The position numbers and the translations under genes are program-made. The notes under the pieces were generated by a model. It saw only the letters and a program-made list of their open reading frames with translations. It was not told the DNA's origin and made no database searches. From positions 1-38,391 of the forward strand of contig PLXK01000205.1 in NCBI GenBank assembly GCA_003151415.1: 38,391 bases of DNA. The letters run 5' to 3'. Below, one piece after another: positions 1-7,323 of the stretch. The stretch is from Bacteroidota bacterium (GTDB lineage Bacteria > Bacteroidota > Bacteroidia > Palsa-965). Positions within the stretch are counted from its first letter, which is position 1, and the number at the start of each line of letters is the position of its first letter.

Positions 1-380
1 TAAATGGAACCCTTGCCCTGTTGAATGACGCCGGAGGCATCAATCCTGTCAGAGACTTCACTCATTAAATGAACCTATTGTCCTGCCGAATGATGCCAGA
101 GGCTTCACGCATTAGATGAGCCTATTGTTCTGTTAATTGACGCCAGAGGCTTCACCCGATAAATGGAACCCTTGCCCTGTTGAATGACGCCGGAGGCATC
201 AATCCTGTCAGAGACTTCACTCATTAAATGAACCTATTGTCCTGCTGAATGATGCCAGAGGCTTCAATCTTGTCTGAGGCTTCACTCATTAAATGCGCCT
301 GCTTGTCTGTTAAATGATGCCAGAGGCATCACACATTTGTAAAAATTGCCCAGCCCCATTTTTCGACTCCGGAGGAGTCG
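1..380. repeat. Array of seven short palindromic repeats
   Basis: Seven cores of the form GAYGCC-RGA-GGCWTC start at about 27, 92, 139, 186, 251, 316 and 365. The cores at 316 (GATGCC/GGCATC) and 365 (GACTCC/GGAGTC) are perfect palindromes. Core-to-core distances are 65, 47, 47, 65, 65 and 49 bases, so two unit lengths occur; the longer form carries an extra 18 bases containing a degenerate half core. Positions 1-107 and 160-266 are almost identical (one mismatch seen), so a three-unit block of 159 bases was itself duplicated. The array lies downstream of aroB and contains no plausible gene. It continues beyond the window's left edge. It resembles dispersed palindromic intergenic repeats that I recall from Bacteroidota genomes; function unknown. 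Confidence 0.85.
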
Positions 381-446
381 CACATTTGTCATGATTGAAA
401 TGTAGAACGTAAACCATCAGATCAATTGAGGGAGGGCAAAAAATAT

Positions 447-1538
447 TCAGGAATGAAGCAGCGCTTCGCGGTAATATTTCAATGCTTCCTTGACAAGCGA
501 CAGATCCGCTGTCTTATTCACTTCGCAACTGCCAATGCCGGTAAGTAATGTAAAATTCAATTCCCCCTTGCTGTTCTTTTTATCGTGACTCATCAGTTCA
601 AGCAGACGGTGATCGGCAAATGATTCTATTTCGATATGACCAAAGCGGTTCAGGATAAAAATCCGGATGCGATCCAGATCTTCCTTCGTGATTTTGTTTT
701 TTGAAAAAGAAATAAAGGCTTCGGCAATCATGCCTATGGCTACCGCTTCACCATGCAAAAGGCTCTTGCCCGAACTTTCCAGAAAATAACTTTCGATGGC
801 ATGGCCGATGGTGTGTCCGAAATTCAGCGATTTGCGCAAATCTTTTTCTTTGGGGTCGGCCATCACCACTTCGTTTTTAATCCGCACCGATTTTTCAATC
901 AATATTTCCCAGACAGAATCATCGCCCACATTGGCTCCCTGAATGAATTCCCAATAGGCTGCCTCGGCAATCAATGCATGTTTGACAACCTCTGCAAAAC
1001 CGCTCATCATCTCGCGGCGCGAAAGGGTTTTCAGAAAATCGGGGTATATAAAGACCGCTTCGGGCGCGCTGAACATGCCCACTTCATTCTTCAGATGATC
1101 CAGATCCACACCCACCTTTCCTCCTACCGATGCATCGACCTGTGCCAGTAAGGTTGTTGGCATATTGACATAGGCAATTCCGCGTTTGTATGTGGAAGCG
1201 ACAAAACCACCCAGATCGCCGATGACACCTCCACCCAAATTCAGCAGAACGGAATGCCGGTCGGCACCGAGTTCACCCAGGGCACGCCACAAACGTGTGC
1301 ACACCTCGATATTTTTGCTGGCTTCACCGCTTTCAATTTCAAGAATGGATGCATCGGCTATTTTGCCGACCTTTTGGGAAAGTACCGGAAGACAGTGCTT
1401 CAGGCTGTTTTCGTCCACCAATACAAAAAGCTTTGCATTTTTACAGGCCGGCTTATTGAAAAACAGATTGAGTTCTTCAATAACCTTGGCTCCAATAAAG
1501 ATGTCGTAGCCGGAAGACGAAATGATTGTGCTGCTCAT
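447..1538 (-). CDS. aroB: 3-dehydroquinate synthase
   Basis: AroB converts DAHP to 3-dehydroquinate, the second step of the shikimate pathway, in the cytoplasm, using NAD and a divalent metal. The 363-residue product has the family's usual length. It shows the NAD-binding segment GGGVIGDLGG (about 102-111), the DASVGGK segment (135-141), and likely metal ligands Glu183 (GFAEVVKH), His246 (GHTIGHAIE) and His262 (LLHGEAVAIGM). The frame stays open upstream to 1604, but those residues are not family-like and the ATG at 1538 gives the natural N-terminus (MSST...). It stands alone on the minus strand between two repeat regions, with no other aro gene nearby. Its shortest gap to a neighbour is the roughly 220-base stretch before the proline dehydrogenase gene. 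Confidence 0.96.
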   Translation of the reverse strand: MSSTIISSSGYDIFIGAKVIEELNLFFNKPACKNAKLFVLVDENSLKHCLPVLSQKVGKIADASILEIESGEASKNIEVCTRLWRALGELGADRHSVLLNLGGGVIGDLGGFVASTYKRGIAYVNMPTTLLAQVDASVGGKVGVDLDHLKNEVGMFSAPEAVFIYPDFLKTLSRREMMSGFAEVVKHALIAEAAYWEFIQGANVGDDSVWEILIEKSVRIKNEVVMADPKEKDLRKSLNFGHTIGHAIESYFLESSGKSLLHGEAVAIGMIAEAFISFSKNKITKEDLDRIRIFILNRFGHIEIESFADHRLLELMSHDKKNSKGELNFTLLTGIGSCEVNKTADLSLVKEALKYYREALLHS

Positions 1539-1602
1539 TACTAACAAAGAAACAAAAATTTGCGGGGCTGGCAAATCTGTTGCGTGCAAAGGGATATAAC
1601 AC

Positions 1603-1703
1603 AAAGGGCTGAAACCTTAAGATTCCAGGAGCTATTGATTCTTCTCCCCGGCCTGAAGGCCGGGGGCAAATGACTCTCAATAAAACCAGGGCTTCAGCCC
1701 TTT
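1603..1703. repeat. 101-bp palindromic intergenic element
   Basis: A perfect 11-base inverted repeat (AAAGGGCTGAA at 1603-1613, TTCAGCCCTTT at 1693-1703) bounds this element. Its centre holds a strong hairpin, CCCCGGCC-TGAA-GGCCGGGG (1646-1665). The right arm is itself part of a small palindrome, AGGGCT-TC-AGCCCT (1688-1701). The design resembles paired REP-like elements or a tiny non-autonomous element. It lies between the divergent genes aroB and the proline dehydrogenase gene and ends 24 bases before the latter's -7 promoter motif. Confidence 0.75.
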
Positions 1704-1726
1704 ACAGTCAAATCATGTTCTTTCGG

Positions 1727-1734
1727 TATATTTG
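1727..1734 (+). promoter_or_regulatory. Bacteroidota -7 promoter motif for proline dehydrogenase
   Basis: TATATTTG matches the Bacteroidota -7 consensus TAnnTTTG exactly and lies 24 bases before the ATG at 1759. No clear -33 TTG is present. Its position argues against any start upstream of 1759. Confidence 0.5.
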
Positions 1735-1758
1735 CCCTTCTTAATACTTTCAGGCAGT

Positions 1759-2925
1759 ATGATTTCATTTGACAACACAGAAATAGCCTTTGCAGGCAAA
1801 ACAGACAAAGACTTACGCCGCTCGTACTGGCTTTTCAAAATGGTGAGCAGTCCTTCCTTTGTCAATTTCGGCAAGAGCATGACCGATTTCGCACTTCGCA
1901 CGCATTTGCCCATTACGGGTATGATCAAGGCGACAATATTCAAACAATTTGTAGGAGGAGAAGATATTGCCGAATGCTCAAAAACCATTGCCGAACTTGG
2001 CAAATATAACATCGGCACCATTTTAGACTATTCCGTTGAAGGGGCCGAAAAAGAAAGCGCCTTTGATGCCTGCACCAAAGAAACCATCGAAACCATCCAT
2101 CTCGCCGAAAAAGACAAGAACATCCCTTTTTGTGTTTTTAAAGTGACAGGTCTTGCCCGTTTTGCATTGCTTGAAAAAGTAAGTGCTGCCGGCGTCCTGA
2201 CAGAAGCGGAAAAAACCGAATACGAAAGGGTAAAACAGCGGGTATTCACCATTTGCAAAAGAGCCCATTACGCAGGCATACCGATTCTCATTGACGCAGA
2301 AGAAAGCTGGATTCAGGAAGCCGTGGATGAAATGGCCAATACCATGATGAGCCAGTTCAACAAAGAACGACCCATTGTATACAACACCTTTCAGCTTTAC
2401 CGCAAAGACCGTCTGGCCTATCTGAAACAGTCTCTGGCTTTGGCTGAAACCGGCTCTTACTTTTTGGGCGCAAAACTCGTTCGCGGAGCATATATGGAAA
2501 AAGAACGGGAACGTGCAAAAGAAAAAGGATATCCGGATCCGATGCAGGCAACAAAAGAAGACACCGATACGGACTACAATGCCGCCTTAAAATTCTGTGT
2601 CGAACACATCGACCGCATCGGCCTGTGTGCGGGCACCCACAACGAACAAAGCTCCATGTATCTTTTGGAATTGATCAAAGGCAAAAATATTCCCGAAAAC
2701 CACAAACACATTTTCTTTTCCCAACTGCTGGGCATGAGCGATCACATCAGCTTTAACCTGGCCAAAGCAGGATTCAATGTGGCCAAATATGTGCCCTATG
2801 GTCCGGTTAAAGAGGTGCTTCCTTACCTTATCCGAAGGGCTCAGGAAAACACATCTGTCAAAGGACAAACAGGCCGCGAACTATCTTTAATTATCAAAGA
2901 AAAAAAGAGAAGAGCGGGACATTAG
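1759..2925 (+). CDS. Proline dehydrogenase (monofunctional, FAD-dependent)
   Basis: This enzyme oxidises proline to pyrroline-5-carboxylate with FAD, the first step of proline catabolism, passing electrons to the membrane quinone pool. The 388-residue product has the PRODH barrel motifs in order: KLVRGAYMEKER (239-250), THNEQS (293-298), QLLGMSDH (322-329), YVPYGPV (344-350) and YLIRRAQEN (356-364). The last includes the paired arginines that bind the substrate carboxylate. There is no fused P5C dehydrogenase domain, so it is not a full PutA. The ATG at 1759 is chosen because an upstream in-frame ATG at 1732 overlaps the promoter motif. The gene is monocistronic as far as the sequence shows. 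Confidence 0.94.
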   Translation: MISFDNTEIAFAGKTDKDLRRSYWLFKMVSSPSFVNFGKSMTDFALRTHLPITGMIKATIFKQFVGGEDIAECSKTIAELGKYNIGTILDYSVEGAEKESAFDACTKETIETIHLAEKDKNIPFCVFKVTGLARFALLEKVSAAGVLTEAEKTEYERVKQRVFTICKRAHYAGIPILIDAEESWIQEAVDEMANTMMSQFNKERPIVYNTFQLYRKDRLAYLKQSLALAETGSYFLGAKLVRGAYMEKERERAKEKGYPDPMQATKEDTDTDYNAALKFCVEHIDRIGLCAGTHNEQSSMYLLELIKGKNIPENHKHIFFSQLLGMSDHISFNLAKAGFNVAKYVPYGPVKEVLPYLIRRAQENTSVKGQTGRELSLIIKEKKRRAGH

Positions 2926-3252
2926 AAAAATTAAAAGAAAACAGAATTCCGGATTTTTCCATTTAGCACAAATACCCATCAGATATCCCTATGAATTTTA
3001 TCTCTGCTTTTTTCAGATGGGATTCGATCTGACCGGATTTTTCCCAAACACCAATAATCCTTATTGGGCTATCTAAAAAGGCTGCTCAACGACTTCCCGT
3101 TTCATCTGATTGACCTCTACCTACCTTTGAGATCAGGAATTGATTGTGTTTTGCCTGTTTCAGAATGCACCAAATCAAGAAATTTTCTGGTTAGAAAGAA
3201 CAAATTGATATGCAAATGTTTTCCATAGTGTTCAGTACAAATCTATCTTAAA
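2926..3252. other. Intergenic region without recognisable gene
   Basis: This 327-base AT-rich gap separates the proline dehydrogenase gene from the DUF6629-like gene, both on the plus strand. I see no ORF with coding character, no strong terminator hairpin, no RNA gene and no clear promoter motif. Confidence 0.5.
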
Positions 3253-3939
3253 ATGTGTTTTTCAGCCAGTGCCAGTTTCGGAGCAGGAATCGTACTTACG
3301 GCAATTGGCATTGCTTCCATTAAAAAGACGCAACATCCTTCACAAATTCCTTTTGCTGCCATTCCTCTGGTTTTTGCAGTCCAGCAATTGGCTGAAGGTT
3401 GTTTGTGGCTGACCCTGCCCAATGCCAATCTTGCTGCAGCTCAACATGCATTTACCTATATCTTTTTGGTGTTTGCACAAATCATCTGGCCTGCCTGGGT
3501 TCCTGTTGCTTTTCTGATTCTTGAAAAGGAAATCACCCGAACTAAAAAACAAAAAATTCTGGTCGGGGCCGGCCTGTTGGTCTCGGCTTATCTGGGGTAT
3601 TGTCTGATCTCTTTCCCGGTTCATGCCCAAATCATGCATTATCACATCACCTACGACCAGTCCTATCCGGCAAAACTGGCCACCCCCATTGCATTACTCT
3701 ATCTCATTGCAACCATAGCGCCTCCTTTCTTTTCGCACATCAATAAGATGTGGTTGCTCGGCACAGCTATTTTGATTTCGTATTTAATCACAGCCATCTT
3801 TTATGATGATTATCTGGTTTCTGTCTGGTGCTTTTTTGCATCGGTCATCAGCATTTCTGTTTACGTAATCATGTTGGAAATAAAAAAGATTTCACAAAAA
3901 GTAGTTTTTCCAGAGCCTTCTTCTGGCATTCATTTGTAA
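3253..3939 (+). CDS. Multi-pass membrane protein, DUF6629-like
   Basis: The 228-residue product is strongly hydrophobic, with about seven predicted membrane segments separated by short loops. The N-terminus (MCFSASASFGAGIVL) and the following QQLAEG segment match what I remember of the DUF6629 family, which has no known function. The ATG at 3253 starts directly at the family-typical MCFSASASF. A short charged tail ends the protein. It is followed after 19 bases by a gene for a highly acidic protein, so the two may be co-transcribed. Membrane location is well supported; the family name is from memory and the function is unknown. Confidence 0.75.
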   Translation: MCFSASASFGAGIVLTAIGIASIKKTQHPSQIPFAAIPLVFAVQQLAEGCLWLTLPNANLAAAQHAFTYIFLVFAQIIWPAWVPVAFLILEKEITRTKKQKILVGAGLLVSAYLGYCLISFPVHAQIMHYHITYDQSYPAKLATPIALLYLIATIAPPFFSHINKMWLLGTAILISYLITAIFYDDYLVSVWCFFASVISISVYVIMLEIKKISQKVVFPEPSSGIHL

Positions 3940-3958
3940 AGTTTAAATTCATCAAGCC

Positions 3959-4318
3959 ATGAAAAACAAAGCAAACAGTCCAAAACCTGCTTCGGTAAAA
4001 GAAGAGGAAAAAAAGAAAGACGATCCCAAAGGGTATCCTTTGTATCCTGAAAGTGAAGACATTTACTCCAGATCAAAAGAAGAAAAGGACCTCGACCCGG
4101 AAAACCTGAGCAAAACAAAACCGGTCAATGATTCTGAGAAGCGTGGAAAAAACAATGAAAAGGATTTTTCAGAAGATCAGACCGGAGAAGACCTGGACAT
4201 TCCCGGATCGGAAGATGATGAGCAGGAAGAAAACAGCGGAAGCGAAGACGAAGAGAATAATTTTTACAGTCTCGGTGGTGATGATCACAACGATTTGGAT
4301 GAAGATAAAGGAAGCTGA
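3959..4318 (+). CDS. Small highly acidic hydrophilic protein, unknown function
   Basis: The 119-residue product is almost entirely charged or polar. An N-terminal Lys/Glu-rich part is followed by a strongly acidic C-terminal half rich in Glu, Asp, Ser and Asn. It has no signal peptide, no membrane segment and no Cys, and is probably intrinsically disordered. I do not recognise a family. The ATG at 3959 lies 19 bases after the previous stop and the next gene begins 46 bases downstream, consistent with a small plus-strand transcription unit. A low-complexity ORF can arise by chance, but the spacing and uninterrupted charged composition favour a real gene. Confidence 0.6.
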   Translation: MKNKANSPKPASVKEEEKKKDDPKGYPLYPESEDIYSRSKEEKDLDPENLSKTKPVNDSEKRGKNNEKDFSEDQTGEDLDIPGSEDDEQEENSGSEDEENNFYSLGGDDHNDLDEDKGS

Positions 4319-4364
4319 ATCCGGCCTTTTTCAGAGTGGAAATTGCTGAGAACACAAATGAACT

Positions 4365-4880
4365 ATGGACGACTTTAAGGCGCTGGAATTCCTTGCTGTA
4401 AACTCAAAGGAAATCGTTGAAAAACAGGTGGATTCGTATCGCCAGCAGCATTCGTATGCCGGTACGATCATCGGCTTTACAGCCTTGTATATTCCATTTT
4501 TTCTGGGCAACCTGGATGGCACCAGACAGATTGTGCAATTTATTTCCATTCTCCCCACCGCCCTCTTTATCTTGTCCTTGTTATTGATGCTTAGTCTTTT
4601 CAGAACAAAGCCGTTGGATCAGGCTTTCAATGTCATCAAGTACAAAGAGCTTCTGGAAAAAACGTACAAAGACATCCTGCTTTTTGAAATTGCGGCCAAT
4701 TCGCACTCGTACAGCCTCAACAGCATCATCACAAGAAAAGGCAACAAAAGGTATTCAATGGGTGTGGGGCTGACCACCGTTGCCCTGCTGATTTCAATCG
4801 TATTGATCTTGTCAAATAAATTTATAGAAATAAAACAAGCTCCAACCAAGGTTCGGATTGTCAACAGTATAAATCCTTAA
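4365..4880 (+). CDS. Small membrane protein, unknown function
   Basis: The 171-residue product has a soluble N-terminal helix (about 1-28) and two closely spaced hydrophobic segments (about 30-50 and 57-80). A charged middle region (about 84-125) is followed by a third hydrophobic segment near 132-150. This suggests an integral inner-membrane protein with a cytoplasmic middle domain. I do not recognise a family. It follows the acidic-protein gene by 46 bases on the same strand and converges on the DUF4258-like gene, with a possible bidirectional terminator between them. Confidence 0.65.
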   Translation: MDDFKALEFLAVNSKEIVEKQVDSYRQQHSYAGTIIGFTALYIPFFLGNLDGTRQIVQFISILPTALFILSLLLMLSLFRTKPLDQAFNVIKYKELLEKTYKDILLFEIAANSHSYSLNSIITRKGNKRYSMGVGLTTVALLISIVLILSNKFIEIKQAPTKVRIVNSINP

Positions 4881-4913
4881 AGGATGGCAATTGATTGAAT
4901 GGTACATTTTTCG

Positions 4914-4952
4914 GAGTCAAAGTCTTTGTCGGTCGACAAAAAGAAAGGACTC
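4914..4952. terminator. Possible bidirectional terminator between convergent genes
   Basis: A nested inverted repeat fills the 84-base gap between convergent genes. The outer arms are GAGTC (4914-4918) and GACTC (4948-4952). The inner stem is TTTGTCG (4925-4931) and CGACAAA (4934-4940) with a two-base centre. Flanking T and A tracts are short, so strength is uncertain. Confidence 0.4.
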
Positions 4953-4964
4953 GAAACAGTTGAT

Positions 4965-5381
4965 TTATTTGCAGGAGTTGCAGGTGTCTGTTTTCTGGGC
5001 CAGGTCAAAAGTATTTAGAATACGTGTTTCAGCAGCGCAGGCACCACAGATGATGCGTAATTTATGTCCGCCTTTTGTGCTTCCTTCCACAGCGTATTTC
5101 TGACACGGCGTGGCATGGACTTCACTCATGCTGAAATTGACATCGCCGTGCTTTATCACTTCCTTGAGTTCTGCAGGCGTTATTCCCTGACAATGCATCC
5201 GGCATTCGGCCAGTTTTGTGACTACCATGACATTGGTATCGAGCTGCATGATGATCCGGTTCTTGGGAAGCCAGGAGGTAAGAGGATCTCCCGGGCGGTC
5301 TTTCAAAACACCAAACCAGACGATGAGTCCCCCCAGAAAAAAACCAAATAAATAAAGCTGTATTCTTCTTCCGAATTTCAA
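4965..5381 (-). CDS. Membrane-anchored Cys-rich protein, DUF4258-like
   Basis: The 138-residue product has one N-terminal membrane segment (about 8-28) followed by a soluble domain. That domain contains an R-H-x-x-GI-like segment (ECRMHCQGI), a middle region ending in a Gly-His-Leu-Arg strand, and RIICGACAAETRILNTFDL. This order resembles DUF4258, a small domain distantly related to toxin-like folds. Seven cysteines, including CGAC and a C-terminal CNSCK, suggest disulfides or metal binding, which is unusual for that domain. The only sensible start is a TTG at 5381, because an in-frame stop lies a few codons upstream. The family assignment is from memory and the function is unknown. Confidence 0.6.
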   Translation of the reverse strand: MKFGRRIQLYLFGFFLGGLIVWFGVLKDRPGDPLTSWLPKNRIIMQLDTNVMVVTKLAECRMHCQGITPAELKEVIKHGDVNFSMSEVHATPCQKYAVEGSTKGGHKLRIICGACAAETRILNTFDLAQKTDTCNSCK

Positions 5382-5424
5382 GGCAATAGCAATTTAGGAA
5401 TGATGTTTTTAATTTAAAGCAGGA

Positions 5425-6642
5425 TCAAATGGCCGCCATGAGCAAATCAATATCTGTATAGGGCAATTTGAAACAATCGGCGAGGTATTTGTTGGTGAGA
5501 GAACCATTGTACATATAGACTCCAAACCGCACGCCCATATCGCTCTTCAGCATCTTGTCCACTCCGCCTTCTTCACCGATATTCAACAGGATTGGAGCAA
5601 AAATCGTACTGAAAGCATAGCTGGCTGTCCGGGCCACCCGGGAAGCAATATTGGGAACGCAATAATGAATAACTCCGTGTTTCCGGAAAACCGGCTTGGT
5701 GTGGTTGGTCACTTCAGAGGTTTCAAAACATCCGCCCTGATCGATGCTGACATCGACTATGACAGAACCCACTTTCATTTCACTTACCATTTCTTCTGAA
5801 ACCACACAAGGGGTACGTCCCTGAGGAACACGAATGGCACCGATAACAACATCGGCTGTTTTCAAATGTTTGGCCAGAACCCGAGGCTGAATGATTGAAG
5901 TGAACACCCGTGTTCCGATGGCGCTTTGCATGCGGCGAAGGCGATAGACAGAATTGTCGAATACCTTGACAGAAGCGCCCAGACCCAAAGCCGCACGGGT
6001 GGCAAATTCGCCAACTGTACCGGCACCGAGAATCACCACTTCCGTGGGAGAGATTCCTGAAATTCCGCCCAGAATGGAGCCTTGTCCGTTATTGGCGTTA
6101 CTCAGGTATTCTGCGGCAATGAGTATGGAAGTACCTCCGGCAATTTCGCCCATGGAACGGATGACAGGGAAAATGCCGTCTTCGTCTTTGATCCAGTCGA
6201 ATGCGATGGCCGTTATTCTTTTCGCCATGAGCTCCTTCACAAAATTTTCGGGCTGTACGGTCAGTTGAAGAGCGGAAAGCAATGTCTGACGCGGCTGCAT
6301 CATTTCGATTTCCTGCAAGGAAGGCGGAGCCACTTTGAGAATGAGATCGGCTTTGTATACTTCATTGGGAGTATTGACAATTTGTGCTCCGGCCTCGCTG
6401 TAATCGTGATCCTGAAAGTTTGCACTTTTGCCTGCATTGGTTTCCACAACCACTTCATGTCCATCGTTGACAAGCAGGGCCACGGCATCCGGCACCAGCG
6501 CCACCCGGTTTTCCTGAAAGGATATTTCTTTGGGAATACCAATATACAGTTTCCCTTTTTTTCTACGTACTTCAAGCATTTCTTCCTGAGGAAGGTATGC
6601 GCCTTTGGCGAGTGTTGCGAGGAGACTTTTGGATGTACTCAT
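5425..6642 (-). CDS. ald: Alanine dehydrogenase (NAD-dependent)
   Basis: The enzyme reversibly converts L-alanine to pyruvate, ammonia and NADH in the cytoplasm. The 405-residue product has the N-terminal signature of the AlaDH/PntA family: GIPKE at about 35-39, ENRVALVP at about 44-51, and the Lys/His-bearing substrate domain. A Rossmann domain follows with GAGTVGEFA at about 206-214. It is longer than the classical 370-residue Ald because of an N-terminal extension of about 30 residues and a slightly longer C-terminus, as I recall for Bacteroidota versions. The start at 6642 (MSTSKS) is preferred over an in-frame ATG 18 bases upstream. It follows tsaE on the same strand after 249 bases, so it may have its own promoter. 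The proton-pumping transhydrogenase subunit PntA is the main alternative, but no pntB is nearby. Confidence 0.88.
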   Translation of the reverse strand: MSTSKSLLATLAKGAYLPQEEMLEVRRKKGKLYIGIPKEISFQENRVALVPDAVALLVNDGHEVVVETNAGKSANFQDHDYSEAGAQIVNTPNEVYKADLILKVAPPSLQEIEMMQPRQTLLSALQLTVQPENFVKELMAKRITAIAFDWIKDEDGIFPVIRSMGEIAGGTSILIAAEYLSNANNGQGSILGGISGISPTEVVILGAGTVGEFATRAALGLGASVKVFDNSVYRLRRMQSAIGTRVFTSIIQPRVLAKHLKTADVVIGAIRVPQGRTPCVVSEEMVSEMKVGSVIVDVSIDQGGCFETSEVTNHTKPVFRKHGVIHYCVPNIASRVARTASYAFSTIFAPILLNIGEEGGVDKMLKSDMGVRFGVYMYNGSLTNKYLADCFKLPYTDIDLLMAAI

Positions 6643-6891
6643 GATTGTGATGCAGAACACGGTGATGTTGGTTTTTCATCTCCCGGTTCTCGTGCAAATA
6701 TCGGAAATTTAGGCTTAGAAGCTATTTAAAATTCACAAGTTATACCGCCCCAACTCTCTTTGCGGATTTTTTCAACTTTCAAGTGCATTAAGAGGGGGTA
6801 TAGGCCCGGGAATCTGATCCTCATTCTTTGGTCCTTCGGCAGATGACCCTGATCGTCTTTTCGTTAATGGCAAAGGATTTTAAGCCGTTTG

Positions 6892-7308
6892 CTAGGGATT
6901 AAAAGAAATCCGTCTTTCTGTTCCCAGTTCTTCAATGGTCACTTTCCTGAAATCAGCAGGGAGCAGCGAAATCACCCGCTCGGGCCATTCGATAAAACAC
7001 CAGGCCCCTGAATCCACATATTCTTCAAAACCCAGATCAGAAGCTTCCGACTCGCCCTTTATCCGGTAAAAGTCAAAATGAAAGATCCTGAAACCTTCTT
7101 TTGTGCGGTATTCGTTCACAAGCGAGTAAGTGGGGCTGCTGGTATTATCGAGCACACCCAGTTCGCTGCAAATGGCCTTGATAAATGTCGTTTTGCCGGC
7201 ACCCATACGGCCATAAAAAGCAAAAACGCGGTCGCCCCCGGCTTGCCCGATGAACAGCCGCGCTGCATGATTCAGTTCCGACAGCCCTTTGATGATTACT
7301 TCGCCCAT
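6892..7308 (-). CDS. tsaE: tRNA threonylcarbamoyladenosine biosynthesis ATPase TsaE
   Basis: TsaE is the small ATPase that works with TsaB, TsaC and TsaD to install t6A at position 37 of ANN-decoding tRNAs. The 138-residue product has the typical length. It shows Walker A GRMGAGKTT (33-41), the switch-like SSPTYSLVNEY segment (57-67), HFDFYR (77-82) and FIEWPE (105-110). The start is an ATG at 7308, only 15 bases after the porX stop, so the two are very probably translated from one message. I recall porX-tsaE-ald as a gene order seen in other Bacteroidota, which supports all three assignments. Confidence 0.95.
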   Translation of the reverse strand: MGEVIIKGLSELNHAARLFIGQAGGDRVFAFYGRMGAGKTTFIKAICSELGVLDNTSSPTYSLVNEYRTKEGFRIFHFDFYRIKGESEASDLGFEEYVDSGAWCFIEWPERVISLLPADFRKVTIEELGTERRISFNP

Positions 7309-7323
7309 GAACAGCCCTTGCGT

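Noticed and set aside
1-380. Possible CRISPR array
   Set aside because: Repeat spacing is irregular (47 or 65), the spacers repeat one another, and no cas gene is present.
5064-6729. Plus-strand open frames opposite the DUF4258-like and ald genes
   Set aside because: They are shadows of well-supported minus-strand genes and contain no domain.
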